Shown here one piece after another: positions 1-6,612 of a stretch of DNA of 18,240 nt. Origin of the DNA: Candidatus Zixiibacteriota bacterium (lineage in GTDB: Bacteria; Zixibacteria; MSB-5A5; GN15; JACZUZ01); the NCBI GenBank assembly GCA_022572905.1, contig JACZUZ010000003.1, forward strand, positions 1-18,240, read 5' to 3'. The notes below the pieces were generated by a model that ran no database searches, had not been told where the DNA came from, and saw nothing but the letters and a program-made list of their open reading frames with translations. Positions within the stretch are counted from its first letter, which is position 1; each line of letters starts with the position of its first letter. Made by a program: the position numbers and the translations under genes.

Positions 1-1
1 C

Positions 2-349
2 GGCGCTCCCGGCAGGAGTCAGGGCGCCCGCGGTCAGGGCGGCTTTGGTAGGGGGATGGGAAAAAGAGGACACTCTCGTCCAGGCCCAGGTGGAATGGGC
101 GGTGTCAGGCAGGTAATGCTAAAGCAAGGTGATGAGTTCGTTGAGCGTGAAGTTGAGATCGGGATGTCTGATTTCAGGAAAGTTGTTATCAAGTCCGGTT
201 TGGAGGAAGGCGATATTCTTGGCGTACCTATGTTCTCGCGCTTGAAGCAGTCCAATGACAGACTTGAGCAGAGAATAAAAAGCTCACGCAGTTTCGGCGC
301 CAGTTCATCAAATTCAAGTTCGAGCAAAAAGAAGAGTAATGGGAAATAA
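2..349 (+). CDS. MacA/HlyD-type periplasmic adaptor (membrane fusion protein), C-terminal part only
   Basis: The reading frame is open from the first bases of the window, so this is the 3' end of a longer gene. The visible part begins with a Gly/Arg-rich stretch of about 35 residues. It then has the pattern of the last beta-barrel/membrane-proximal domain of MacA-like adaptors: a VMLKQGD strand, then VEIGMSDFRKVVIKSGLEEG, where 'SGL-EGD' is the family hallmark. It ends in a Ser/Lys-rich tail. Such adaptors link an inner-membrane ABC permease to an outer-membrane channel for efflux or export. The next gene, 48 nt downstream on the same strand, is a MacB/FtsX-type permease, which supports the call. 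The substrate is unknown. The N-terminal signal/anchor, hairpin and lipoyl domains lie outside the window and cannot be checked. Confidence 0.75.
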   Translation, partial: GAPGRSQGARGQGGFGRGMGKRGHSRPGPGGMGGVRQVMLKQGDEFVEREVEIGMSDFRKVVIKSGLEEGDILGVPMFSRLKQSNDRLEQRIKSSRSFGASSSNSSSSKKKSNGK

Positions 350-364
350 CCGGAATTTCTGGTT
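348..364 (+). other. Small hairpin overlapping the adaptor stop codon
   Basis: A 7-bp stem (one G-U pair) with a 3-nt loop starts in the TAA stop codon and is followed by a T-rich stretch (365-380). It could be a weak terminator/attenuator or an mRNA end-protecting structure between adaptor and permease. The stem is too short for a firm terminator call. Confidence 0.3.
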
Positions 365-397
365 TCTTTATTGTTAATTTTCCGAATGAGGAAAGAT

Positions 398-1597
398 ATG
401 TTTGTTCTTGATAATATCAGTTTGGGCGTTCAGAGCCTGCGTACAAATCCTTTGCGCTCAATCCTTACCTTGATAGGTATAGCTGTGGGAATTGCCGCGG
501 TTTTGTATGTCGTCGTACTGGGAGAGCTTACCAAGCAAAGAATTAACGAGCGCTTGGAGGCGCTGGGTTCAAACGTCTTAGTAATTCGACCGGGTATGTC
601 GCGGCATATGGGTGTGCGCACCTCTGCCAGCGTTGTTAATTTAACCTGGGAAGACGCGCGCGAAATTGATTCGGTGTCGAACGTAGTTGTCAGAACTGTC
701 CCCACGTTTACTGGTTCGCGGAGTGTCGAATACCAGGGCAAAAACTGGAACACGCGCATAACCGGAACAACTCCCGACTATGCGAATGTAAACAACAGCG
801 TACCGGCCGAAGGCAGATTCTTTAATGAAACGGATATGATCGAGCGCGCGCGGGTGTGTGTTCTTGGCAGTACTGTTCGGGATGAGCTTTTTGAAGATAA
901 GGCGCCGGTCGGCGAATATGTTTTAATTAACTCAAAGCGCTTTACCGTGGTCGGACTCTTAGCAGAAAAGGGCGAGTCGTGGTACAACCCCGATAATCAA
1001 ATATTTATTCCGCTGACGACGGCGCAGGAAAGAGTTTTCGGGCGCGACAACTTGAGCGAAATTCTGGCCCAGCTCGATAAACCCGAAAGCTATGAAGAGG
1101 CGCTTTTTGATATTGAGACCCTCCTCAGAAGAAACCATCGACTGCGGCCCGATCAGGAAAATGATTTCCGCGTACGAAGACAGGACTTTTATCTCTCCAC
1201 TATTCAGGAAACAAACGCCGAGCTGGCGAATTTCATTATAGTGATCGCGTTGATATCATTGCTCGTGGGCGGAATTGGGATCGCGAACGTGATGCTTGTT
1301 TCGGTAACCGAGCGCATCCGTGAAATCGGAATCCGCCGGGCGGTTGGCGCCAGCCGCGCGGCCATAATCAGACAGTTCCTGATTGAGTCGATGACACTGG
1401 GAATTGTGGGGAGTATTTTCGGTGTGCTGGGCGGAATACTAAGCAACAAGTTACTGATTGGGGCGGAAGTGATATTGCCCTGGATTTGGATAAGCAACAG
1501 CATGCTGATTTGTATCGGTATCGGCCTGGTGGCGGGACTCTACCCGGCTATCCGCGCCGGAAATATTGACGTTATTGAAGCCTTGCGGTATGAGTGA
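398..1597 (+). CDS. MacB/FtsX-family ABC transporter permease
   Basis: This is the permease subunit of a MacAB-type tripartite ABC exporter in the inner membrane. From the chosen start it is 399 residues. One N-terminal membrane segment (around residues 18-43) follows an LRTNPLRSILT motif typical of MacB permeases. A large periplasmic MacB-PCD-like domain follows (about 50-280). Three C-terminal membrane segments come next, the first containing LLVGGIGIANVMLVSVTERI and then REIGIRRAVGA, the classical FtsX coupling signature. The ATG at 398 is preferred because GAGGAAAG lies 5 nt upstream; TTG 371 and ATG 386 are in-frame alternatives. No ATPase domain is fused, and none lies between adaptor and permease, so the ATPase must be upstream of the window or elsewhere. 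Substrate unknown. Confidence 0.88.
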   Translation: MFVLDNISLGVQSLRTNPLRSILTLIGIAVGIAAVLYVVVLGELTKQRINERLEALGSNVLVIRPGMSRHMGVRTSASVVNLTWEDAREIDSVSNVVVRTVPTFTGSRSVEYQGKNWNTRITGTTPDYANVNNSVPAEGRFFNETDMIERARVCVLGSTVRDELFEDKAPVGEYVLINSKRFTVVGLLAEKGESWYNPDNQIFIPLTTAQERVFGRDNLSEILAQLDKPESYEEALFDIETLLRRNHRLRPDQENDFRVRRQDFYLSTIQETNAELANFIIVIALISLLVGGIGIANVMLVSVTERIREIGIRRAVGASRAAIIRQFLIESMTLGIVGSIFGVLGGILSNKLLIGAEVILPWIWISNSMLICIGIGLVAGLYPAIRAGNIDVIEALRYE

Positions 1598-1651
1598 TGA
1601 TGGTCAAAGTATTTTAAGAACATTTTGGCTAGCCGGGAGGCAGAAAGAAGA

Positions 1652-2386
1652 ATGAAAACAATCAGTTCCATACGGAGTCTTGGAAGAGTAGTGCTACTGA
1701 CTTTGGCCGTCACAAGTACGAGTGCCGTTTCCGGTACTGTCGACGTGAATAGAAAGAACCTCGAAAAGCAAGTCAAGAGCGCTTTCTCGGAGCATTATTT
1801 GACGCATTATATTTCTCTTAGAGACAGCGATCTCTGGTTAAGTATTGAATTGAAGGGCAAGACGTGGCGCAACCCGAATGACACTAGAGCGATGGTTGAC
1901 TCAGTCGTTGTACTTGCAGGACAGAACGTCCCTCTGACTGCGAGAGCATTTCCTTTTAAAATATATATTGACGAACCAGTCAGTGGTTTTGTAGTGGCAG
2001 AAATAGACATAGCGTTAGGCGGAAAAGTATCACTCAAATACTCTCATTCAATGAACAGGCAGAGAGGAATTGAGAAAATATATGGATCCCAGCCCAAACC
2101 GAAACGGTCAGTATCAAGCTATGATGCCATTCTTCGTGTCCCCAACTCGAACAAAGCGTTACTCGCTGTAACAGAGTATGCATATAGCCAGTTCACGAAA
2201 GCTGCGACTAGAGGTGATTACGATTTATTGTACCGTTTGATCAACAGCGGCCAACTAATTGAAACAAGCAACAATGTCAGAGTCAAGTTTGTGGAGCGTG
2301 GCATAATCAAGCACAAAGTGAAAGTATTAGAGGGGAAGAATTCTGGAAGTGTAGGATGGGTCGCGGCAGAGTTCATAAGGAAATAA
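1652..2386 (+). CDS. Secreted protein of unknown function, possible SH3-like C-terminus
   Basis: The protein has 244 residues. I do not recognise a named family. The first ~27 residues look like a Sec signal peptide: Lys/Arg-containing n-region, a VVLLTLAVTSTSAVSG hydrophobic core and small residues at the likely cleavage site. The C-terminal ~45 residues (VRVKFVERG, then HKVKVLEGKNSGSVGWVAAE) resemble bacterial SH3-like modules, in which a GxxGWV strand follows a loop. The middle part has no motif I can name. ATG 1652 is chosen because AGAAAGAAGA precedes it and it gives a clean signal peptide; an upstream in-frame TTG at 1625 would spoil this. It lies 54 nt after the permease gene and may be co-transcribed. 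It looks richer in A/T codons and AGA arginine codons than neighbouring genes, which could mean transfer or low expression. Confidence 0.7.
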   Translation: MKTISSIRSLGRVVLLTLAVTSTSAVSGTVDVNRKNLEKQVKSAFSEHYLTHYISLRDSDLWLSIELKGKTWRNPNDTRAMVDSVVVLAGQNVPLTARAFPFKIYIDEPVSGFVVAEIDIALGGKVSLKYSHSMNRQRGIEKIYGSQPKPKRSVSSYDAILRVPNSNKALLAVTEYAYSQFTKAATRGDYDLLYRLINSGQLIETSNNVRVKFVERGIIKHKVKVLEGKNSGSVGWVAAEFIRK

Positions 2387-2471
2387 AATTTCCGTGGCCG
2401 GCAGATGTTCGACTCGACGGAGCTCGCAGAAGTCTCATCTGCCCCAATAAAACATCACTCCACTTGCGTGG

Positions 2472-2489
2472 CCCGGACATTTGTCCGGG
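2472..2489. terminator. Perfect 8-bp inverted repeat at convergent junction, candidate bidirectional terminator
   Basis: CCCGGACA and TGTCCGGG flank a 2-nt centre (or 7 bp with a 4-nt loop). The repeat lies between the stop codons of two convergent genes (2386 plus strand, 2520 minus strand). Only three T residues follow on the plus strand and there is no T-run on the minus strand, so intrinsic termination is uncertain. It could instead be one copy of a REP-like dispersed repeat. Confidence 0.4.
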
Positions 2490-2519
2490 TTTCATACGCC
2501 GCATTCGTTCAACATCTAT

Positions 2520-3182
2520 TTACTTAACCTCCGACGACGGACACAGATCGCTCAAAACACATTCCGCGCATTTGGGCCTGCGCGCGACACAAACAGCACG
2601 GCCGTGGTCGATTATCATATGCGTCCAGCGTATCCAGTCTTTCTTAGGTAATATCTCAATGAGATCGCGCTCAATCTTTTCCGGCGTTTTTTCAGAGCTC
2701 AAATGAAGCAGGCGAGAGATTCGCGTGACATGCGTGTCCACCACAACACCCTCGGCCAGTCCGAACGCGGCGCCCAGAACCGCCGAGGCAGTTTTGCGCC
2801 CAACACCGGGAAGCTTGACCAGTTCAGCAAGTGTCCGGGGAACCTCGCCACCATGCTCGGCCAATAACACAGTGGCGTTTCCTTTCAGAGACTTAGCTTT
2901 GTTGCGAAAGAATCCCGTCGAGCGGATTTCATCCTCAATATCCTCAAGGCTCGCACTTGCAACTGCTTTGACTGTCTTGAATCGTTTGAAAAACCCAGGA
3001 ATTACTTTGTTAACTCTCTCATCGGTGCATTGAGCGGAGAGAATCACGGCGACCATAAGTTCATACGGCGAGCGATGATTCAAAGAACACTCTGAATCCG
3101 GATAGGCTTTTTTGAGCCGCGTAAGAATCTTGCGCGTTCGGGATTTTAGTTCGGTTGTGTTGTTCGCTTTTGTTTTTCCCAA
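2520..3182 (-). CDS. nth: Endonuclease III (DNA glycosylase/AP lyase)
   Basis: A base-excision-repair enzyme that removes oxidised pyrimidines and cleaves the abasic site. It has 220 residues, against about 211 in E. coli Nth. The helix-hairpin-helix LPGVGRKTA carries the catalytic lysine K130. The catalytic aspartate is D149 in VVVDTHVTR. The [4Fe-4S] loop is complete, with C198-x6-C205-x2-C208-x5-C214 near the C-terminus. The start is a TTG at 3182, 21 nt after the prmC stop and without a convincing ribosome binding site, so translation may depend on coupling to prmC. No better in-frame start exists upstream of the conserved core. It is the last gene of the prfA-prmC-nth cluster. No key residue is missing. 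Confidence 0.95.
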   Translation of the reverse strand: MGKTKANNTTELKSRTRKILTRLKKAYPDSECSLNHRSPYELMVAVILSAQCTDERVNKVIPGFFKRFKTVKAVASASLEDIEDEIRSTGFFRNKAKSLKGNATVLLAEHGGEVPRTLAELVKLPGVGRKTASAVLGAAFGLAEGVVVDTHVTRISRLLHLSSEKTPEKIERDLIEILPKKDWIRWTHMIIDHGRAVCVARRPKCAECVLSDLCPSSEVK

Positions 3183-3203
3183 GAGAGCTATTGTGTCAAA
3201 AGA

Positions 3204-4133
3204 TTATTGGGTGTCCGGCCGTGCCGGTGAGAGAATGACAACTCTGTCGATATCATTCAGATCGCGCATCAGTACCGATGATCGATAGCGCACGTTGGCG
3301 TCGATCAAGATATTTATCGCTTCGGTTTGGTTGTAACCAATTTCAAATATCAACTTGCCTTCCGGCGCCAGATAATCGGGAGAATCGCTAATCAATCTTT
3401 CGATGATATCCAGACCCTCAGCGCCGGATATCAGCGAAATTTTTGGATCGGCCAGAACTTCGGGCGGGAGAACATCGTATTCATATTCGGCAATATAGGG
3501 AGGGTTGGAGAGAATTAGATCAAACCGTGAGTTCTTGTCTAGCGTCCCAAAAAGATCTGATTCAAGAAACTTTATGTTTTCAGCTCCCAGAGCTTTTGAA
3601 TTAGAGCGCGCCACTTCCAGCGCCTCGCCTGAAATATCAAGCGCTGTAATTTGTGCCCCCGGACATTCGAGGACCATAGTAGCGCAGACCACACCCGAAC
3701 CGGTTCCTATATCAAGAATTCGCGGGGCCTTGATTTCTCTAAAACGAATAAAGCGCAAAGCGACTTCGCAGAGTAGTTCGGTCTCCGGGGTGGGGACCAT
3801 GACGTTTTCATTTACCTCAAAACGTCGCCCGTAAAACCAGGCTTCACCGAGAATGTATTGAAGCGGATAGCGTGTTTCGCGCCGCGTAACTATTTCCCAG
3901 AATCTCTTTTCAAGATCTAAGGTGAGTAAATCAGCTCCGTCAAGGAAAAGTTTTAGCCGATCGATCGCCAGAAGGTAACACAAGACTATCTCCGCTTCGG
4001 CGTCGCCAGCTTTGATTCCAACTGTTTTGAGTCGGCTCCCAGCGGTTGATATTAGCTTGTTTATTCTTCCGAGTTTTTCGGTATCAGTTCTAATTTCTAA
4101 ACTCCTGTCCAATAGCGGGCTTGTCTGGGTCAT
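3204..4133 (-). CDS. prmC: Peptide chain release factor N5-glutamine methyltransferase
   Basis: A cytoplasmic SAM-dependent enzyme that methylates the glutamine of the GGQ motif of RF1 and RF2. It has 309 residues (families run about 275-300). The N-terminal helical substrate-binding domain ends at PLQYILGE (90-97). The methyltransferase domain has the SAM-binding motif ILDIGTGSG (139-147) and the catalytic NPPY at 210-213, followed by VLPPEVLADPK and the G-AEGLD segment that distinguish PrmC from other NPPY methyltransferases. The usual 'PRPETE' motif reads PTPETE here. Start ATG 4133 has only a weak GAAAG upstream. It lies 36 nt downstream of prfA, whose product is its substrate. The N-terminus is somewhat longer than usual. 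Confidence 0.95.
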   Translation of the reverse strand: MTQTSPLLDRSLEIRTDTEKLGRINKLISTAGSRLKTVGIKAGDAEAEIVLCYLLAIDRLKLFLDGADLLTLDLEKRFWEIVTRRETRYPLQYILGEAWFYGRRFEVNENVMVPTPETELLCEVALRFIRFREIKAPRILDIGTGSGVVCATMVLECPGAQITALDISGEALEVARSNSKALGAENIKFLESDLFGTLDKNSRFDLILSNPPYIAEYEYDVLPPEVLADPKISLISGAEGLDIIERLISDSPDYLAPEGKLIFEIGYNQTEAINILIDANVRYRSSVLMRDLNDIDRVVILSPARPDTQ

Positions 4134-4169
4134 ATGCGATCAATCTTTCAACAATCTCATTGAATTACA

Positions 4170-5270
4170 CTATGCTTTAACGCCTGAATTCGGGCGCGAA
4201 CTCTTCAGTCGCTCCTGTTGATCCGCCTTCTGCAGAGCTTCAACTAACTCTGTCAGATCGCCCTCCATGATATCATCAAGTTTGTAAAGCGTTAAGCCAA
4301 TGCGGTGGTCGGTAACTCGTGATTGTGGGAAATTATAAGTGCGGATTTTGTCGGAACGGTCGCCGCTTTTCACCATCGTCTTACGTTCTTTAGCGATCTT
4401 TTCGTGTTGTTCGCTCATAGCCATATCAAAAAGACGGCTCCTGAGAACTTTGAACGCTTTGTTCTTGTTTTTGAGTTGCGATTTCTCATCCTGGCAGGTC
4501 ACAACCAATCCGGTTGGAATATGCGTCAGTCGCACCGCCGAATCGGTAGTATTAACTGACTGCCCTCCCGGACCGGAACTTCGATAAACATCGACTTTCA
4601 CGTCAGCAGGTTTGATTTCGATATCAACTTCCTCGGCTTCGGGGAGCGCCACGACCGACGCCGCCGAGGTATGAACCCGGCCTTGAGACTCTGTTGCCGG
4701 AACACGCTGAACGCGATGCACTCCCGATTCGAATTTCAAACATCCGAAAGCGCCGTCGCCTTCCACCAGAAATATCACTTCCTTCAAACCGCCGCCGGTT
4801 GCCGGACTTGAGGAAAGGGTTTCGGTTTTCCAACCCTTTGAGTCTATATGTCGGGAATACATGCGGTAAAGGTCTGCGGCGAAGAGCGCCGCTTCATCGC
4901 CGCCGGTTCCCGCGCGAATTTCCAGAATCACGTTCTTGGGATCATTGGGGTCCTGCGGCGCCAGAAGCGTCTCAAATTTTTCCTGCGCAGGAGGCAGTTC
5001 GGCTCGCAATGACTCAAGTTCCTCGCTGGCCATTTCCTTCAGCTCGGGGTCAGCGCTTGCTTTGAGTATATCTTCAGAGTCCTTTATTGCCCGCGCGATT
5101 TTCATATATGCCCGGCCCGCGTTTAATTTCGTTTCAAGCGCTTTGAGCTCTCTCGATTTACGCTTGAGCAAAGACTGATTGGCCAGAGTTTCCGGCAAAG
5201 ACAGCTCCTCGACTATAGCGTTATATTCTATTTCCAGTTGTTCAACTATATCAATCATATTCGGGGTCAT
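4170..5270 (-). CDS. prfA: Peptide chain release factor 1 (RF1)
   Basis: It terminates translation at UAA and UAG. It has 366 residues (typical about 360). The stop-codon-reading tripeptide is P191-A-T193 within [17 protein letters not shown], the PxT form that marks RF1 rather than RF2 (SPF). The peptidyl-tRNA hydrolysis motif GGQ is at 235-237 in [17 protein letters not shown], with Q237 as the PrmC target. The N-terminal coiled-coil domain precedes [15 protein letters not shown] (113-127), and the C-terminus has [14 protein letters not shown]. Start ATG 5270 is supported by length; ATG 5258 (residue 5) is a close alternative. It is first in a probable prfA-prmC-nth operon. Confidence 0.97.
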   Translation of the reverse strand: MTPNMIDIVEQLEIEYNAIVEELSLPETLANQSLLKRKSRELKALETKLNAGRAYMKIARAIKDSEDILKASADPELKEMASEELESLRAELPPAQEKFETLLAPQDPNDPKNVILEIRAGTGGDEAALFAADLYRMYSRHIDSKGWKTETLSSSPATGGGLKEVIFLVEGDGAFGCLKFESGVHRVQRVPATESQGRVHTSAASVVALPEAEEVDIEIKPADVKVDVYRSSGPGGQSVNTTDSAVRLTHIPTGLVVTCQDEKSQLKNKNKAFKVLRSRLFDMAMSEQHEKIAKERKTMVKSGDRSDKIRTYNFPQSRVTDHRIGLTLYKLDDIMEGDLTELVEALQKADQQERLKSSRPNSGVKA

Positions 5271-5296
5271 TCTTATTAAATGTCTATCATAATTCG

Positions 5297-5326
5297 ATTA
5301 TTCCTATTAATCTATAATATTTACAA
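5297..5326 (-). promoter_or_regulatory. Candidate sigma70-like promoter for prfA
   Basis: On the minus strand TTGTAA (5326-5321) and AATAAT (5302-5297) are 18 bp apart. The predicted start site near 5290 would give a leader of about 20 nt before prfA. The region is very A/T-rich, so chance matches are likely. Confidence 0.35.
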
Positions 5327-5577
5327 TAACACACTCCCGGACGCCGGAGAATTCACCGGTTGGATGCGCTATTGTAGAAATATACGAATTGACGAAGTAA
5401 AGCAAGCTCGCGCGGGAAGACTTGATTCTTCAAGAAGTCGATGAGAGAGCGGAATCATAGGTTGCGCATACGCTAATTTAAGACTAAGATATTGAGGCCA
5501 AATAGCGTGACCAAAGCGGGCTATTCTATTCATCTATGGCCGCTCGAAATCAGGAGCGACTTACGAAAAGTGAATAA
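5327..5577. other. Intergenic stretch between rpmE and prfA with no recognised gene
   Basis: I see no convincing coding frame, tRNA or known RNA here. It holds a near-palindrome around an EcoRI-like centre (CCGGAGAATTCACCGG, 5344-5359) and a 5-bp stem CGCTC/GAGCG with an 8-nt loop (5541-5558). The latter lies 20-40 nt downstream of the rpmE stop on the minus strand. It lacks a T-run, so it is at best a weak terminator. Confidence 0.5.
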
Positions 5578-5784
5578 CTATTTTTTGTCGAGGCCGTATT
5601 TTCTACGGAAGCGCTCGACACGGCCGGCAGTGTCAATGAGCTTTTGTTTGCCAGTGAAGAACGGGTGGCAACTTGAGCAGATTTCGACTTTCAGCTCTTT
5701 GACCGTCGAACGTGTTTGAAACGAATTTCCACAGGAGCAAACCGCGGTAACTTCAAAATATTCGGGATGAATGCCTTTTTTCAT
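5578..5784 (-). CDS. rpmE: 50S ribosomal protein L31, zinc-binding type
   Basis: A protein of 68 residues on the 50S subunit that forms an intersubunit bridge. It is the zinc-containing (C+) type: C16-x-C18 in VCSCGNSF and C36-x2-C39 in [14 protein letters not shown], all four ligands present. The N-terminus MKKGIHP is typical. The start is ATG 5784 with a good GAGGTAAG upstream. It stands alone between the flavoprotein gene and prfA, with its own promoter and a structured leader. C+ type L31 is often replaced by a C- paralogue under zinc limitation in other bacteria; no paralogue is visible here. Confidence 0.96.
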   Translation of the reverse strand: MKKGIHPEYFEVTAVCSCGNSFQTRSTVKELKVEICSSCHPFFTGKQKLIDTAGRVERFRRKYGLDKK

Positions 5785-5822
5785 TATCTTACCTCATTAA
5801 TGCATTGCCAATTACATGTCAT
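5784..5822 (-). CDS. Possible 12-residue upstream ORF whose stop overlaps the rpmE start
   Basis: A minimal frame ATG-12 codons-TAA encodes [12 protein letters not shown]. Its TAA overlaps the rpmE start as TAATG. The rpmE ribosome binding site is inside it. It has no clear ribosome binding site of its own, so it may simply be chance. Confidence 0.15.
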   Translation of the reverse strand: MTCNWQCINEVR

Positions 5823-5900
5823 CGAAAGAACCAATAGAGGAACCAAATGGTTCCCTAACGATCTCTTAGCCTCCCAACCCCTTTCGGGCGCTGGCGAGAA
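5785..5900 (-). promoter_or_regulatory. Structured 5' leader of rpmE, candidate autoregulatory RNA
   Basis: The predicted transcript leader (about 115 nt) contains a perfect 6-bp hairpin with a 4-nt loop (5839-5854, GGAACC arms). A second copy of the downstream arm, TTGGTTCT (5834-5827), could pair with the same upstream GAACCA (about 5854-5849), giving two mutually exclusive hairpins. L31 leaders that bind L31 are known in several phyla, but I cannot match this one to a described motif. Confidence 0.35.
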
Positions 5901-5906
5901 CTCGCT

Positions 5907-5934
5907 AATATACTGCAGAATCGCGTTTTGGCAA
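5907..5934 (-). promoter_or_regulatory. Sigma70-like promoter of rpmE
   Basis: Minus strand: TTGCCA (5934-5929) and TATATT (5912-5907) with 16-bp spacing, each 5/6 to consensus. It lies in the intergenic region 42 nt past the stop of the flavoprotein gene, and predicts a start site near 5900. Confidence 0.55.
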
Positions 5935-5976
5935 CTGTGAAATTGAAGCCGGCGGCTATTCCAGAGGACAGTTGGC

Positions 5977-6612
5977 TTAGCGGCCCTCTTCACCTAATGC
6001 CTTGTCTACCAGCGTCTTACCGAGAGCCTTAGCGTCTTCCAGGGCAGGAGTATTCTCATTCGCTAGGCCTTTTGCGCGGAAATCCGGAGACTCATAGAGG
6101 ACAAATCCATGCGCGTCAATTTCAGTCCACTTGAAAAAACCTTTCAGTACGGACTGAGCGAGGTCAAATCTGCCCCGTTCACCGGCTACCAGAACAGCGC
6201 CGCCCGCTCTCCGCGTTAGGCCTAATTTCTTGAACATGTGAGAGGTGGTGCCCTCGAAATCGGGCGGCCTGAAACAACTACATCGATCAATAAACATTTT
6301 CATTTGTCCCGAAACCGAATCAAAGAATATCGGCGTACCCATCACGACGATATCACACTCAACCAGCTTGACGTAAACATCGCTCAAATCATCGTCAAAG
6401 AAACAAAACTTCGGCTCGGGTGATTCGCCGCACGACTGGCAGGGAATGAATTTGAGTTCATTGAGACGAATTAAATCGAACACCGAATCTTTAACTTCCT
6501 CTGGCGAAAGTTTTTTATTCAGGGATTCTTTTATTCCGCCGGCGACTGCGTCAAGAAGAATTTCGGTTGAACCGTCTTTGGTAGGGCTTCCGGAAATAAG
6601 CAATGTTTTCAC
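5977..6612 (-). CDS. Flavodoxin-fold NAD(P)H-dependent FMN reductase / iron-sulfur flavoprotein-like
   Basis: A cytoplasmic protein of 211 residues, probably FMN-binding. The first strand and phosphate loop are LLISGSPTKDGST (4-16). A cysteine cluster follows, C58-x2-C61-x8-C70. The second flavin-loop segment is VMGTPIFFDSVSGQMK (90-105). This is the architecture of the NADPH-dependent FMN reductase family that includes the Isf proteins, but cysteine spacing differs from the compact CX2CX2CX4-7C of archaeal Isf, so a 4Fe-4S cluster is uncertain. The substrate is not known. The start GTG 6612 overlaps the stop of the ABC-F gene by 4 nt (GTGA), with AAGGA as ribosome binding site, so the two are translationally coupled. 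Confidence 0.8.
   Translation of the reverse strand: MKTLLISGSPTKDGSTEILLDAVAGGIKESLNKKLSPEEVKDSVFDLIRLNELKFIPCQSCGESPEPKFCFFDDDLSDVYVKLVECDIVVMGTPIFFDSVSGQMKMFIDRCSCFRPPDFEGTTSHMFKKLGLTRRAGGAVLVAGERGRFDLAQSVLKGFFKWTEIDAHGFVLYESPDFRAKGLANENTPALEDAKALGKTLVDKALGEEGR

Noticed and set aside
2356..2706. Plus-strand frame of 116 codons over the convergent junction
   Set aside because: It overlaps the end of the secreted-protein gene and runs antisense through nth; the translation is Arg/Ser-rich with no family features.
3215..3227. CCGGC/GCCGG stem at the 3' end of prmC as terminator
   Set aside because: It lies within coding sequence before the stop codon, has no T-run, and nth follows 21 nt later, so termination there is unlikely.
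4694..5065. Plus-strand frame of 123 codons inside prfA
   Set aside because: Antisense to a clear RF1 gene; Arg/Pro-rich translation typical of a shadow frame.
5313..5318. Perfect TATAAT on the plus strand
   Set aside because: No -35-like box at the right distance and no plus-strand gene follows; it is in an A/T-rich gap.
5271..5577. tRNA or small RNA gene in the rpmE-prfA gap
   Set aside because: I looked for acceptor and T-arm patterns (GGTTCGAATCC-like) on both strands and found none; only short imperfect stems.
5823..5993. Longer version of the frame upstream of rpmE (69 codons to 5993)
   Set aside because: It starts inside the flavoprotein gene, upstream of the predicted rpmE promoter, and the translation has no recognisable features; only its last 13 codons are worth noting.
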